From positions 1,178,001-1,242,000 of the forward strand of contig NC_070563.1 in NCBI RefSeq assembly GCF_026914185.1: a DNA stretch of 64,000 nucleotides. The letters are read 5' to 3'. The stretch's first letter is position 1, and each line of letters opens with the position of its first letter. The DNA comes from Puccinia triticina. Lineage: Eukaryota; Basidiomycota; Pucciniomycetes; Pucciniales; Pucciniaceae. Below, piece by piece: positions 22,450 through 34,119 of this stretch. Made by a program: the position numbers and the translations under genes. The notes beneath the pieces were generated by a model. The model was not told the origin of the DNA and made no database searches. It saw only the letters and a program-made list of their open reading frames with translations.

Positions 22450-23259
22450 TGTGACGTTACAGGCCAGAGAAGGGGCCTAGTCAGATGACTGCGGCAAGTA
22501 GGATGAGCATGCGGATCCGGTACAACCTTAGTCATCATCCGGTTAGGGTTCTGAGTCATGTATTTAGTCTAGCCAGTTGTACCGTCTCCTCTTTTCTTTT
22601 CTTTTCTTTCCTCACTCATTCAACTCTGAGTCTTGTCCCTGCACCTCAATAGGTGCATAGTCCCTTCCTCCTCCTTTCTCTTGTCTGTCGGCCTCCCAAC
22701 ATCGGCCTCCCTAGCTCACCGCGCGCTTCTGTGGTTTCTCAGGTATCGCTTTGTTTTCCGCTTCTCTGTCTCTTTCTCTTTTCTCTGCTCACTATGCAAT
22801 GATACTCATTCAACTCCAAGTCTTGTCCCTGCACCTCAATAGGTGCATAGTCCCTTCCTCCTCCTTTCTCTCGTCCGTCGGCCTCCCTAGCTCACCGCGC
22901 GCTTCTGTGGTTTCTCAGGTGCATAGTCCCTTCCTCCTCCTTTCTCTTGTCCGTCGGCCTCCCAACATTGGCCTCCCTAGCTCACCGCGCGCTTCTGTGG
23001 TTTCTCAGGTATTGCTTTGTTTTCCGCTTCTCTGTCTCTTTCTCTTTTCTCTGCTCACTATGCAATGATACTCATTCAACTCCGAGTCTTGTCCCTGCAC
23101 CTCAATAGGTGCATAGTCCCTTCCTCCTCCTTTCTCTCGTCCGTCGGCCTCCCTAGCTCACCGCGCGCTTCTGTGGTTTCTCAGGTGCATAGTCCCTTCC
23201 TCCTCCTTTCTCTTGTCCGTCGGCCTCCCTAGCTCACCACGCGCTTCTGTGGTTTCTCA
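22450..23259 (+). repeat. LTR B (810 bp), single copy in the window
   Basis: It starts TGTGACGTTAC after a polypurine tract and ends TTTCTCA before a primer site, as an LTR should. From 22620 onward it is built of tandem units repeating CTCAATAGGTGCATAGTCCC, the pyrimidine-rich TCCTCCTTTCTCT, and GCGCTTCTGTGGTTTCTCAG. Each unit ends CAG and the next begins GT. Short frames here are repeat translation. Confidence 0.75.
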
Positions 23260-23275
23260 GGTTATGAGCCCAGCG
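23260..23275 (+). other. Second primer-binding site, between LTR B and LTR A
   Basis: GGTTATGAGCCCAGCG, identical to 18088-18103, but followed by a different leader (CTACCGCGTGATACC). About 67 bp later the 3' LTR A begins. Confidence 0.75.
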
Positions 23276-23342
23276 CTACCGCGTGATACCTAGGATATTA
23301 TGGAGTCTTGGTATGATAAACCCCTTTCATAGCACGGGGGGC

Positions 23343-23588
23343 TGTCAGGTTTTGGTTCTGCTACTCTTAGCTTTATCATACCTGCTGGTGTCACTCATTC
23401 ATGACCTGTCATTCACAGGTCTTACCCTCAATTAGGGATCTTCATGTGACACCAGTGGATGTTCTTTCACCCACCTGCAGCCATTCATATCCAAGCGTCC
23501 TTAGTACAGTGGTTAGTACACTTGACATGGATATAAGAGACATGGGTTCAACTCCCATAGGACACATAATATTTTATGGAGTTTCACA
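23343..23588 (+). repeat. 3' LTR A (246 bp)
   Basis: Matches 17842-18087 with one difference. The TSD TTATT follows at 23589. It contains the second tRNA-like module at 23495-23565. Confidence 0.85.
23495..23565 (+). ncRNA. tRNA-like Pol III module, 3' LTR copy
   Basis: Identical to 17994-18064, with the same A-box and B-box patterns. Confidence 0.6.
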
Positions 23589-23593
23589 TTATT

Positions 23594-25464
23594 GAGTGAT
23601 AGGTCTGGTCTGTTCCAGATGAAATCTGTTTGACTGGCAACGTGTAAGTGTTTCAATTACTTTGTTATAAGGGTTGAATTGTTGTTATAAGGGTTGATTT
23701 ATTGTTATAAGGGTTTTAGGATTTGACTGTGGATGAGTGTTGGGTGACTTGTGAGTTCTGGGTGAGGAACTGGGGAGCAGACCACTGGGGGTGGAGAGAG
23801 CTCCTTTTATAGAAAAAATTGGAGCCCCAAAGGGGCTTGTGGGTTAGGGTTTCAGCTAATCTAGACAACAGGGTGAGGGATTTTAGCTGGTGGGAGTAGA
23901 TACAAATGATGACATAACCCCTCAGGGGTGCATGAATGCTGTCAGAATATACCACAGAACATTATAAATATGCCAGGGGTGCATACATGATGTCAGAATA
24001 TACAAAAGAACATTCTAAAGCATGAATGAGGTGACATTAGACTGCATGAGCTGTCATACAGGGGGAATCAGTGTATAAACAAAGTCTGAGGCTGCAGAAA
24101 CAGTGTAAATGATGTCATACTATGTATATAAACGAGTGTATGTAGTTAATATGTAATGAGTGTAGTCTGACAGGGAGATGTATGTTTGTATCCTGTGATG
24201 TGTATAAGTGTACTACTGTGAAACTTGGGTTGAGGCCGGTGACAGCTGGGTTACTGGGGCTGGCCGTGTGATAGGTGTCCATGAGGGGTAACTTCCACAC
24301 TAGAGGGGGTCCAGGGGTACTTCCAGTGGTGACTAGGGGTGAAATTGGCCGTAGAATCCATTTCTGGGGTCAATTTAATGGTATCTTGAGGCCTAGTATG
24401 AGTAATTATGTGGCATAGAAAAAACTTTTTATTTTTCCACTTTTCTGTCTACCACACCGCAATGCACTCAATTTTTGGAGTGCATGTGGTATTTTTTTGG
24501 GGTTTATAAAGGCTGAACCTTTTGTAAACCACCTCAAATCCACCTCAAATTTTGCAGGTTGGACAGGTAAAACCATGGCTACAAGCTGCCATTTTAAATT
24601 CTAGCCCCCAAAAAATGGGACAATAGCACATCAAGTCTCTCCTACTGGGGACTGGTGGGGGCTGTCTTTACAAGATCACCCCCTACGCAGAAACAAGGGA
24701 CTTTTTAAGTTTGAAAAAAGCTCCACCATGTCAGTGAGGCACAAGTGCTGAAGGACTTCTGTTAAGTTCTTGCCACAACCGCGACTTTACCATGTACACC
24801 ACCGCTTGAAAAAAAATTGAATCAGCGTGTGGGGTCAGGAAAGGGTCTGGCATGACCTCTCTGCCCGGATTTTTACGACGGAGATGGTTTGACGCCAGCA
24901 ATGGGTCAGAACTACGTGGGTCTGATTCATCCAACCCACATGTCAAGCCAACACCACCAACATATTGTGTCCACATGACATGCGGGTTGATCAGGGGTCA
25001 TGGATTGCCCAGCCAACCCCATCCAGCCCTGGCAAGCAGGCCAACGGCGTCATTGGGTTGGGCATGCCCGATCAACTCCGTTGGCTTGATTGCCTGTCAA
25101 ATCCAAGTCCAACAGGACTCAGCAGCAGACAAAGGCCTGTCTAATTGAGCAAGCCAATGCCACCAGCTGGTTGGATCTGCGTCAAGCCTCAGTCATGATA
25201 GGCTCGCTGTCTGGGTTAGCTAAACAATTGGTTGGGCTTCTTTTTCTTTTTTTTTATCAAGTTACCTGGATGTGCCTCATAGGAGAGGGGATGAGGGCCG
25301 CCCTCATCCCCTCTCCTCTCTTTTTTTCCTTAAATGTTTTTTTTTTCTAGGCTTGTTGTATTTTCACTTTATGGTTCCCATGTTTGTGTGTTGGATCAGG
25401 AGTTTGTTTTCTTTCACAAAGATGTCACTTAGATTCATAGTGAGCAATGCCATAGGCCAAAATT
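23594..25464. other. No gene recognised; small repeats
   Basis: It holds three tandem copies of a TTGTTATAAGGGTT-like unit (about 23660-23715) and a 35-bp inverted repeat at 25282-25316 (17-bp arms GGAGAGGGGATGAGGGC, 1-bp centre) followed by T-runs. The open frames look like chance. Confidence 0.5.
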
Positions 25465-25596
25465 TGTTGTAGCCCAGTGGGCTACGCACTCTGACACTCG
25501 CCGCAGTTGTGGTATCTACCTCATCCCAGACCTTGTCCGGGCTGAGGCTTGGCTATGATTGATATTCATTTTTACCCACATACCTGGTTCACCACA
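25465..25596 (+). repeat. 5' LTR of element C
   Basis: 132 bp, beginning with the GTAGCCCA..GGGCTAC inverted repeat and ending CACCACA before the primer site. Confidence 0.85.
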
Positions 25597-28500
25597 GGTT
25601 ATGAGCCCTTGACACTTATATATCTATAACTTCCTTGTCTAACAGACTGCAGCCGGCCTAATCATCCGGACCAACTTAAAAAACTTATCCCTTTACTCCA
25701 GCTCAACCTCTGTCAATCGCAAAGCCTAATCCGCTTGCTTATCTGACTGACTAATCACCAGCCAGAAGGTCGACAAAGTTAAAAACTCTCTTTCTCGGTC
25801 TCAACTTAATTTTTTTGGTCAATCCGGAAACTCAACAAACTTTCGGCAATGATCTCACCGGTGTTATAGAGAGGAAAGTTTTTTCTTGGAGATTTTCAGT
25901 GGCTAGGGTGACTAGCCATCTTCCCGAAAACAGGACTGTGGCCCAGTCCTGTTTGCTATTGTCTTTCTAAGAGAGAGAACTTGAGCCTCTACTTCATCTC
26001 CGACCCGTGGATTGACTCCCTTCCAACCTCTTCAAGTTTTTCTGTTATCTCTCTCCCTGCATCAACAAAATTCACATATCTCTCTATTTTTCCCAAAAAT
26101 TGTATTCCATCCCTTGAAAATCTACAATCTACATACATATCTCTATCTATCTTCTGTTCATTTTCCCGTCTATCCGAATATTCCTTAGAATTTTTTTTTT
26201 CCTCATTCCCCTCCCTAATCTTTCCCTTACATCAAATCACCAACCCTCCCCTTCTTTCCTTTTCCCTACCACAACTCTCGACTACCTTCCTTTGCCGACT
26301 ATGCCAAACGATGGATCCCAGGACGAATCAACAATTGACGTCTGGAGCGGCAGGATTGTCGAACTGGCACATTGATGACTTATCACACAGGAATTGCCTG
26401 GAGGAAGACATCGCCGTTCTTCAGTCACAGTTCAAGCGCCTGTCGCCTAGCCCAGAGACAACAGCGGGTCCGGCCCGTCGACCCACGGAAATCCGGGCAG
26501 GTAAGCAACAACAGCCTGCCCTGGTAGACGATCAACAACTCCCACCGCATATGGACCTACGGTTGCCGTCTGAACCTGCTCATCCTCCCAGAAACTCAAA
26601 TGTGGCTGTTCCTCCTCTAGTCACAGACACAGGTCGACAGGAACGTCTGGACGCCAAGCTAGCAAAACAAGTTCGCAATTTCAAGGAGGCCGAGTTCCTC
26701 CTGAAGCAAAGCAAGTTAGTCGGTGTGGCGATCCAAACAGGCAAAGCACAATTCCAACAAGTCAACACTCTCAAGGCAGATGGAGAAAACTTTGCTGACT
26801 GGTATCGCAATCTGGCTGAAGTCGGGAGGGAGACAGTTGATGACGCCCATTTTTTCATCACAGCGTGCAAAAACTCAACCTACCAGAAAATTGCGCGGGC
26901 TTTACTCATCTCCAGCATCGATCAGTTGCTGGTTGCGGAGATGCAACAGCTCCCGACATGTTTTGCAATGTACACGGCCCTGTTCGATAAGTTCAAGACA
27001 TTGTCCCGGGCGGCTCAGATGTCGATCTACTACAAGTTCAGGTGTTTCACGATCGACCCGGACGGACACAATGCGGGGATTGCCTCGACGCTGTGTGATC
27101 TACAAGCGGAATGGACAGCAGTCAATGTCAAGTTCGGAATGGATGCCTTTATGGGTTTCGTCCTTCAATTGGCTGTGATGGAGTCGGACGCGGAGTATAA
27201 GAAGGCGTTCGAATTGCGGGTGGAATAACTGGTGCAAGACAACAAGCAAGGAAGCTGCCCAACTTTTGATTCCATCATGAAAGCACTCGACATATGCAAG
27301 GATCAACATAAGCATACGGTAGAGTTGTCATCTGATGTGAAACAGGAGTTTGTGACTAAGGCGCCCCCGACGGCGCTCTCCACCGCGGTTGTGAATGTCG
27401 ACAGTTTTGACGTATCAGCTTTTCTTGCGGATGTTGATGAGCAGGACTGGGTAGATGCACTCGATTTCTATGCTCTCACTGCGCACAAATGCTGGCAGTG
27501 TGGGGGTGAGAACCACTACGCGAGGAACTGCCCGGAGCCACAACAGTCGACTCAATCCAACAGGCGTTTTGGTAAACCAATGGGCACCATTGTTGGAACA
27601 ATCTACGGTCATCTCCCAAGTGGTGCCTCGATCAGCTCATCCCATTTTCCCCGCACAAACTTCAAAAAGTCCCAGTTCCCGCCCTCAAGGAATCAACAGC
27701 ATGCAAGAAAACTTGCGGACTATTACCGGCCAAGGTACCAGAACAACGGCAGGCAATCGCAGCAGGCGGATCCGGGATCCTCTATCCCAGCGAAGAAGGG
27801 GGTCGAAGCTCATATCGTGGAGGTCAACGGGCTACCTGACAATTTGGATGATCTTGACTTTCACTCCATGGCACTTGGAGAGGATCTCACCAGGGGGGAA
27901 AGTGTGGCACTCTCTGGAGGGTGCCAGGCCGTAATTCTGTCAGTAAAATGGTCTGATGTGAGTTAGATGTGAGTTGCAACTCTTTGTTCAACTTTCTTCC
28001 CAACAGATGTGTGACTGTAGGTGAAGTGGTTGCGGGATGATCTGTAACTCAATTCCAACACATGGAAATATCTTAGTTGAAATTTTCTGTTTGGTTCATA
28101 TCAAACAAAATCCTGGATGTGAGCTTCAATTCACAAGATATTTTGCCAAGAATGTAAATATCCTGATGCTCAAAGATATCCTTGACCAAGTGACAAGGAA
28201 TATTTTTCTGGGCTGAGTTTTTTTAATCAAAACCCACATAAAATCACATAATGAAAGATAGCTGTAAAATATAGCAACCACAAAGGCTCAGCTAACTGGT
28301 AAATCAATCCTTGTGGGATATTTCTGCCATGCCTGTTCCCTTCATCTATTGGGAGGAAAGTTATGTAAAATTAAATTTCTCTTTTTTGAGTATCACACAG
28401 TGTCAAAGCTGGGAAAACCTCTGTAACCTGAATTCCCTCCCTCTAATATGAAATGTGAACAATCAAAGAGGCCTGTTCACCAGCCATTTTTACCAAGTGA

Positions 28501-29204
28501 TGGTCCAATTCTGCAGGCTAAAGTTTGCCATGCCTTCAGCTGTTCATTTGGGACCATGCACCTTCTGTATGTGAATACATGTTGCACAATTTTCCCTCAC
28601 TTGACCTCCATCTGATTGAAAAATGCAGCGGCTAGAGGTTAAAGTTATCAAGCTTCACAGCGGGAAGGGGGAAGTTTGGGGGATATCAACAGGTGCATCA
28701 ATATTTTGATGATCCTGGAACCAGTAGGAGAAAGATTTCAATAGCTGGTCTGAGAACTCTGAGGTGAAAAGTCAATTCTGAAATGTCCACACACATCTCA
28801 GCATGGGTCATACCATTTTTCTTGTAGATCAATCATCTTCACACCTTTTCCCTGACTGTTTGGGGCAATTTTTTCTTCCAGGTAGCATGCCTTCATCACA
28901 CCTCCCACCATTTCCATGTCCATTGTGCAAAAAAATGGGTTTGATTGCTCTTATCACATGTTAATTATTAGAACCAGGTGTAAGATATGAATGGTGCTCT
29001 TTTGACCTGCTGTATCCAGAACAATGAAAATTATCATCATTTTGGAGTGGCAAAAATGGTGTTCATATGTGTTGCAAATCACCAAAACAACTTGTTTTCC
29101 GGGAGTTTCAAGCTGGGCACAAGTCAACTGTGGTGGCAGCGGGGCAACAGGGATCAGCTCTGTATCCCCGGGGCCCCGGGGAGGGTGTTTTTTTTTGTTG
29201 CTAT

Positions 29205-29240
29205 GTCCACCATCATGTTTGGCCGAACATCAGGGTGGAC
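29205..29240. repeat. Third copy of the 36-bp palindrome
   Basis: GTCCACC...GGCCGAACAT...GGTGGAC, 36 bp, imperfect. Matches 421-456 and 545-580. Confidence 0.85.
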
Positions 29241-29259
29241 TTTGGCGAGTTGCTTGTTT

Positions 29260-30200
29260 ACACGGGCTCAATGACCCTTGTTTGCTGGTCATTGAGCTCG
29301 GAAAGCCCCAACTCAATGAACAGTGCACTAAATACTGTTCATTCAGCTTGGCTTTTCCAAGATTGGTGGACAGTATAGACCGCCCACCAAGCTCAGAGAG
29401 GCCCAGATCAATGACCAATAGGTGCTGGTCATCGGACTAGGGCTTCTCCGACTGGATGGCCAACACAAACTGGCCATCAAGTTGGGAGAGGCCGCGCTTG
29501 ACAGGCATCATGCCCTGGTCATTGATCCGCAGCCTCTCCGAGCTCAAATCCAATGACCAGTACATACTTGTCATCCAGCGAGAAGCCCTAGCCCAATGAC
29601 CAGCACATGCTGGTCATCTAGTCAGCCTTTCCAAGCGTGGTAGGCAGTCTACACTGGCCACTCAGCTTGGAAAAGTGCAGCAGGATGGACAGTACATACT
29701 TTCCATCAAGCCGGGACTTTTCTTGCGCTATGTACAGTACATATGGTCCTTAAAGCTGGGAGAGGCCCGGCTCAATGACCAACATGCAGTACTGGTCACT
29801 GATCTGGGATCTTACCAGCCAGCTAGTGACCTGTGATCAAGTGGAGGGTGTCTCCACTCAATGGCTGGTAGAACCAGTCACTGAGTAAGGAACCCCTCCA
29901 CTCAACAGCTAGTACATACACCAGTCATCAATTGGAGAATCCCTCCACTCAATGACATTAAAAACCAGTCATTGAGTGGAGGATTTCTCCACTTGGTGGC
30001 TGGTAATTTAGATATGGTCATTGAGTGGACAAAACCTTGAATCAATGGTTGTCCAACAGTCATCAAGTGGAGGGAATCTTCATTCCATGACTTTACACCC
30101 CACTCATTGAGTGGAGGGGGTCTCAACTTGATTCCTGAAACACACCACGAAGTGTAGAATACCAGGTTGTACCAGGTGTCAAGTGGGGGTACCCTCAACT
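29260..30200. repeat. Degenerate minisatellite (TCAATGACC-type)
   Basis: Units of about 40-60 bp built on CTCAATGACC / GGTCATTGAG motifs alternate in both orientations, changing gradually to a CACTCAATG.. variant. No coding content. The 56340-56900 array is built on a related GATGACCGG motif. Confidence 0.7.
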
Positions 30201-33200
30201 CAATTACCAACATGTTTGCCATGGAGTGGATCAAAGATCAGCCTGAGTTGAACATAAGGTCAATATGTTTGAATCCTGAATGCCACATGCTCACACATTT
30301 GACATCAGACAGTCTTCTCAAAGGAACATACAGTCTGGCACTCTCCAGGGAGTGCCACACTTTCCCCCCTGGTGTCTAGTAAGTGAAGCTGCCATTTTTG
30401 ATACCGGTGCCTCTCATGGTTTCACCGGATCTAAATTTCTCCTTGACAATTTCCGTTCTCTTCCCAAACCTATTGGTGTCTTGGTAGCTACCAGTGGGTC
30501 AGGATCATCAATCACAGGCGTGGGAGCCCTGAAGTTCAAGACCCCTGATTGGGCCATTATTGTCTTGCGACATGTACTGTACTGTGAGCAGGCAAAGACC
30601 ACCCTCATATCCATGGCGGCACTGCGCAAGGCTAATGCTTTGGTGTTTTACGATAATGTGGCAGACACTTTCCAAATTTCGCGTGCATCCGGAGAGCAAC
30701 TGTTCGACTGTGTCTTTGAACCCAAGAAAAACCGTTGGTGCATGCCCTACCCAATGATCAGGGCGGACATAAAAAGGACAAGCGCAACACCCAAACTTCA
30801 TGTCCTCTACTCCAGTGTGAGTCCTACGGAATTTTCTCCCACAACACACACCTCCAATGTCCATCACAGCTCTCAATCTTTTCCTTCTTCTGTTTCTCTG
30901 TCTCACTTTCCTTCCTCTTCCGCTTCTGAGACCAGTCCGTCAGTTGTGTTATCCCAGCTCCCATCATCTGAAGCCAATAATATCACAGTTATGTCCTCCA
31001 AAACTGAGCTGACGGGAGATGAGATTTTTAAAGAGCCTTTGGGGCAAGCCACTGATTATCAGTGGAAGCCAGAGGCGCTGACGCCAGACAAGGTGAAGCT
31101 TCTGTATTATCACAGGGCTTTTTGCCATGCTAGCCTCAGGCACATAAGGCGCATAATTAAGTCTGATCTGGGTTTAGGCCTACCGGAACAGTTGCCTGTT
31201 GGAAAAATTCGTTGCCCGGTCTTTGCGATAAGTAAAAGCACGAGAATTAACCCTTTAGCTTCCACCCTTTGAGTTGCAGAACGTTTGGATGTGTTAGCGG
31301 CAGATCTCATGGGACCTTGTCAAGTGGATTCGATAGACGGCGGCAAATACCTTCTGACGATGAGGGACATTGCGACAGGATACCCGTTTGTGAAGGTGTT
31401 GAAGAAGAAGTCGGAAGCAAACCAACATATCATTGACACAATAACCAGAATGGAGCAAGCAACCGGAAAGCGAGTGCGGACATTGAGGAGCAACAACGGT
31501 GGGGAGTTCGCCAATCAGAAACTGAACGATTTCCTGGCAAAGCAGGGTATTGGGGCTGAGAAGGCGCTCCCATATCATCATTATCAGAACAAAGTGATTG
31601 AACGCTTCAACAGGACGGTGGCGGACATGGGCCGGACAATTCTTTTTGATAGCCCTCTTTTGAAGGACTTCTGGAGCTATGCGTTTGTCTGGGCGACTTA
31701 CGTGCTGAACCAGATCCCAAACAAGGCAAGCGGTGAGAAGACTCCCTATGAGGCAATGTTTGATCGAAAGCCTCAGTACGACAACTTTTGGGTTTTCGGA
31801 AGTACCGGTTATGTGCATATTCCTCAAGAGAAGCGCAGGAAGCTAGACAAACGGGCCGTTAAGGAACATGTAATTGCCCACCTTGAACAGAGCCAAGGGT
31901 GGTTGTTTTGGTTACCGGATCAGAAGCGTTTTGTGAGCTCGGCGATGGTTTGTTTCCCGGCCGGTCTAGCAAATGTGCCGGTATGCAAAAAGACAGCTGG
32001 TGTACCTGATGCAACTCCTTCGGCTCCAATCACAGACCAACCAACTGCCTCTAAGCTCTCGGTAGAATATATCATGAATATTCTTCAGCTTGGGGATTTC
32101 TTGCAAGAAATAGAATTCACAAACCAGGAATTGATTGTTGACAAGATCATCGACTTATGCCAATTCTATGCAATATTGGTCCCAAAGACTTTCAAGCAGG
32201 CGATGAACTCTCCAGAGAAGGATGCGTGGTCAAAAGCTATTGCGATTGAACTCTCTAACCTGGAACAAATGAGGGCCTGGGTGTTGAAACAGAAGCCAGA
32301 GGATAAGAAAGCTTTAGGGGGCAGGTGGGTATTTGCGACGAAGCCGGACGTAAACGGAGAAGGCTTACGTTTCAAGGCCCGCTATGTTGCAAAGGGTTTT
32401 ACTCAAGTCGAAGGAGAGGATTTTAATGCCACCTTTGCCCCAACCGCAACATTTGTCTCCCTCAGGCTCCTGCTAGTGATTGTGGCAGCGTACGGATGGC
32501 CGGTCCAGTCTTTCGATTTTGTGGCCGCCTATCTGAACTCCCCGATAGAAGAAGAAGTTTGGGTGAAGCCGCCAGAAGGCATGGAGACGCTGCCTGGACA
32601 TGCACTGCTACTGAAAAAAGCCCTGTACGGGACGCGACAAGCGGCGAGGTGCTGGTGGCTTCATCTCAAGGGGCTACTGGACAAGTTTGGCTATTCACCG
32701 TCCCAGTATGATAACAGCCTGTATGTCCTCCGACACCCGGACGAAGCAGGAGTAGTTTGGCTACATGTGGACGACGGTGTTGTTACAGCTTTGAGTGATG
32801 CGCTACTGAAAAAGCTGGAACATGATCTTAAAGACATCCTCAAGATCAAGTGGAGTCACGGGATCAATGCAATTGTTGGCTTGAACGTGAAACGCACGGG
32901 GCATGCATTTGAACTTTGCCAGAAAGATCTAGTGGCCGGCATTCTGGCAGAACATTGGGATGGAGTTACTACGGCGGCGACTCCTCTTCCGACGGGTTTC
33001 AACGCGACGACGGATGCTGACGGCGTGGCAGAAGACTCCAGGAATTTTTTGTCGGTAATTGGCTCATTTAGCTATTTGGCTGTAGGAACGCGACCAGATT
33101 TGTGCTTCGCAGTCAACTACTTAGCACGTTTTGCGGCCAAACCAGGTGTGAATCACTGGAAAGGAGTGAAACACCTGGTAAATTACCTTGCCGGGAGCAA

Positions 33201-33913
33201 GGACCTCACCCTTTGTCTTTTTCCGTTGTCTGATACTAAGCCGCTGAAGACTTTTGCAGATGCTTCTTGGGGAGGGGAGTTCTCCAGATCATCTTACGGT
33301 GTTCTGGTGATGTTCCTCAATTTCCCGGTCCTTTGGGTTTCCTGCAGACAGCAATCGGTGGCCTTGTCGACTTGCCATGCGGAGTACATGGCCCTTGGAG
33401 TAGCGACGCGCCAGACCTTGTGGGTCGGTCACTTGCTGCGGGACGTTCTGAAGAAAGATTTTGTAGGCCATTTGTTTTGTGATAACCAGTCTGCCATTAA
33501 AGTATCCACTGACGACGCGTCCAACAAGCGGACGCGTCACACTGACAGAGATTTTTATATCACAAATGAAGCGCTTTTCCAGAGGAAAACTACGCTGGAG
33601 TGGGTAGGTACAAAGGAACAGTTGGCTGACATTTTTACCAAAGGCATGCCGCCGGAGAGTTTTGTTACATTGCGGAGGAAGATCATGATGACTTAGCCTT
33701 TTTATCTCTCTTCCCGGTTTCTTTGTTTTTTTTGTTTCATATTTTGGCTCAACGTATGTTTCTATATTCTTCCTACCTCTCTATATTTCCTTTTCCTTTT
33801 CAATTATTTTCTTTCATTTACAAAATTTTGTTTTCAGTTTTGCTATGTGTGTTTCTTTTCCTGTTTATGTGTATCTTGTACGGGATACCGCGTCTACGGC
33901 GAGAGGGGGGGGG

Positions 33914-34045
33914 TGTTGTAGCCCAGCGGGCTACGCACTCTGACACTCGCCGCAGTCGCGGTATCTACCTCATCCCGGACCTTGTCCGGGCTGAGGCTTG
34001 GCTATGATTGATATTCATCGTTACCCACATACCTGGTTCACCACA
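33914..34045 (+). repeat. 3' LTR of element C
   Basis: 132 bp, preceded by a G-rich polypurine tract and followed by the TSD AAATT at 34046-34050. Confidence 0.85.
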
Positions 34046-34119
34046 AAATTCACTTAAAAAAAGAGAAGGCAGCCAACAAAACCTGATACACCTGTCACGG
34101 TGGTGACGGCTCAAAAATG

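Larger units (their letters stand above)
17842..23588 (+). mobile_element. Chimeric copia-type retroelement (outer LTR A, inner gag-pol plus LTR B)
   Basis: The outer LTRs (246 bp each, TG...CA) differ at one position and are flanked by TTATT at 17837-17841 and 23589-23593. The inner order is LTR A, primer site, gag-pol, polypurine tract, LTR B (22450-23259), a second primer site (23260), ~67 bp of leader, a second polypurine tract, LTR A. LTR B has no 5' partner. The simplest reading is that the gag-pol and LTR of one family were joined to a very short LTR-A element at the shared primer-binding sequence, and the whole was then integrated as one unit. Confidence 0.8.
27888..30374. mobile_element. 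2,487-bp non-autonomous CACCAGG-TIR element
   Basis: Inverted termini share CACCAGGGGGGAAAGTGTGG. Each carries a near-perfect 20-bp palindrome (27906-27925 and 30337-30356) exactly 18 bp from the end. A 3-bp TSD TCT lies at 27885-27887 and 30375-30377. The host frame is restored exactly on removal, so both ends are secure. The interior has no gene: ~1.3 kb of plain noncoding DNA, the 36-bp palindrome at 29205, then a degenerate minisatellite. A 3-bp TSD plus CAC ends fits a CACTA-like (CMC) family, moved in trans by an unseen transposase. Confidence 0.85.
26311..33696 (+). pseudogene. copia gag-pol of element C, split by an insertion and two stops
   Basis: Gag starts MDPRTNQQL at 26311. A TAA occurs at 27226 (RVE*LVQDNK). 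The zinc knuckle CWQCGGENHYARNC (CX2CX4HX4C) is near 27490. The TIR element interrupts at 27888-30374. Removing it and one TCT joins ALGEDL to VSEAAIFDTGASH, the protease active site, in frame. A TGA at 31270 precedes the integrase core (VLAADLMGP). The second catalytic Asp of integrase reads Asn (RSNNGGEF), and one zinc-region Cys reads Phe (CPVFAISK). The reverse transcriptase has FDFVAAYLNSP and LHVDDGVV; RNase H has ADASWGG, CHAEYMAL and FCDNQSA. The final ORF from 31285 is intact for 803 codons. Confidence 0.85.
25465..34045 (+). mobile_element. copia element C, interrupted by a TIR element
   Basis: LTRs of 132 bp at 25465-25596 and 33914-34045 (TGTTGTAGCCC...TTCACCACA). The TSD AAATT is at 25460-25464 and 34046-34050. 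The primer site GGTTATGAGCCC follows the 5' LTR at 25597, and a G-rich polypurine tract precedes the 3' LTR. The LTRs differ at six positions, five of them C-to-T or G-to-A at CpG sites and all in the 5' LTR relative to the 3'. Without the 2,487-bp insertion at 27888 and one TSD it would be ~6.1 kb. Confidence 0.9.

Noticed and set aside
27226..27228. TAA as a gag-pol readthrough signal in element C
   Set aside because: It lies within Gag before the zinc knuckle, not at a gag/pol border, and another stop follows at 31270.
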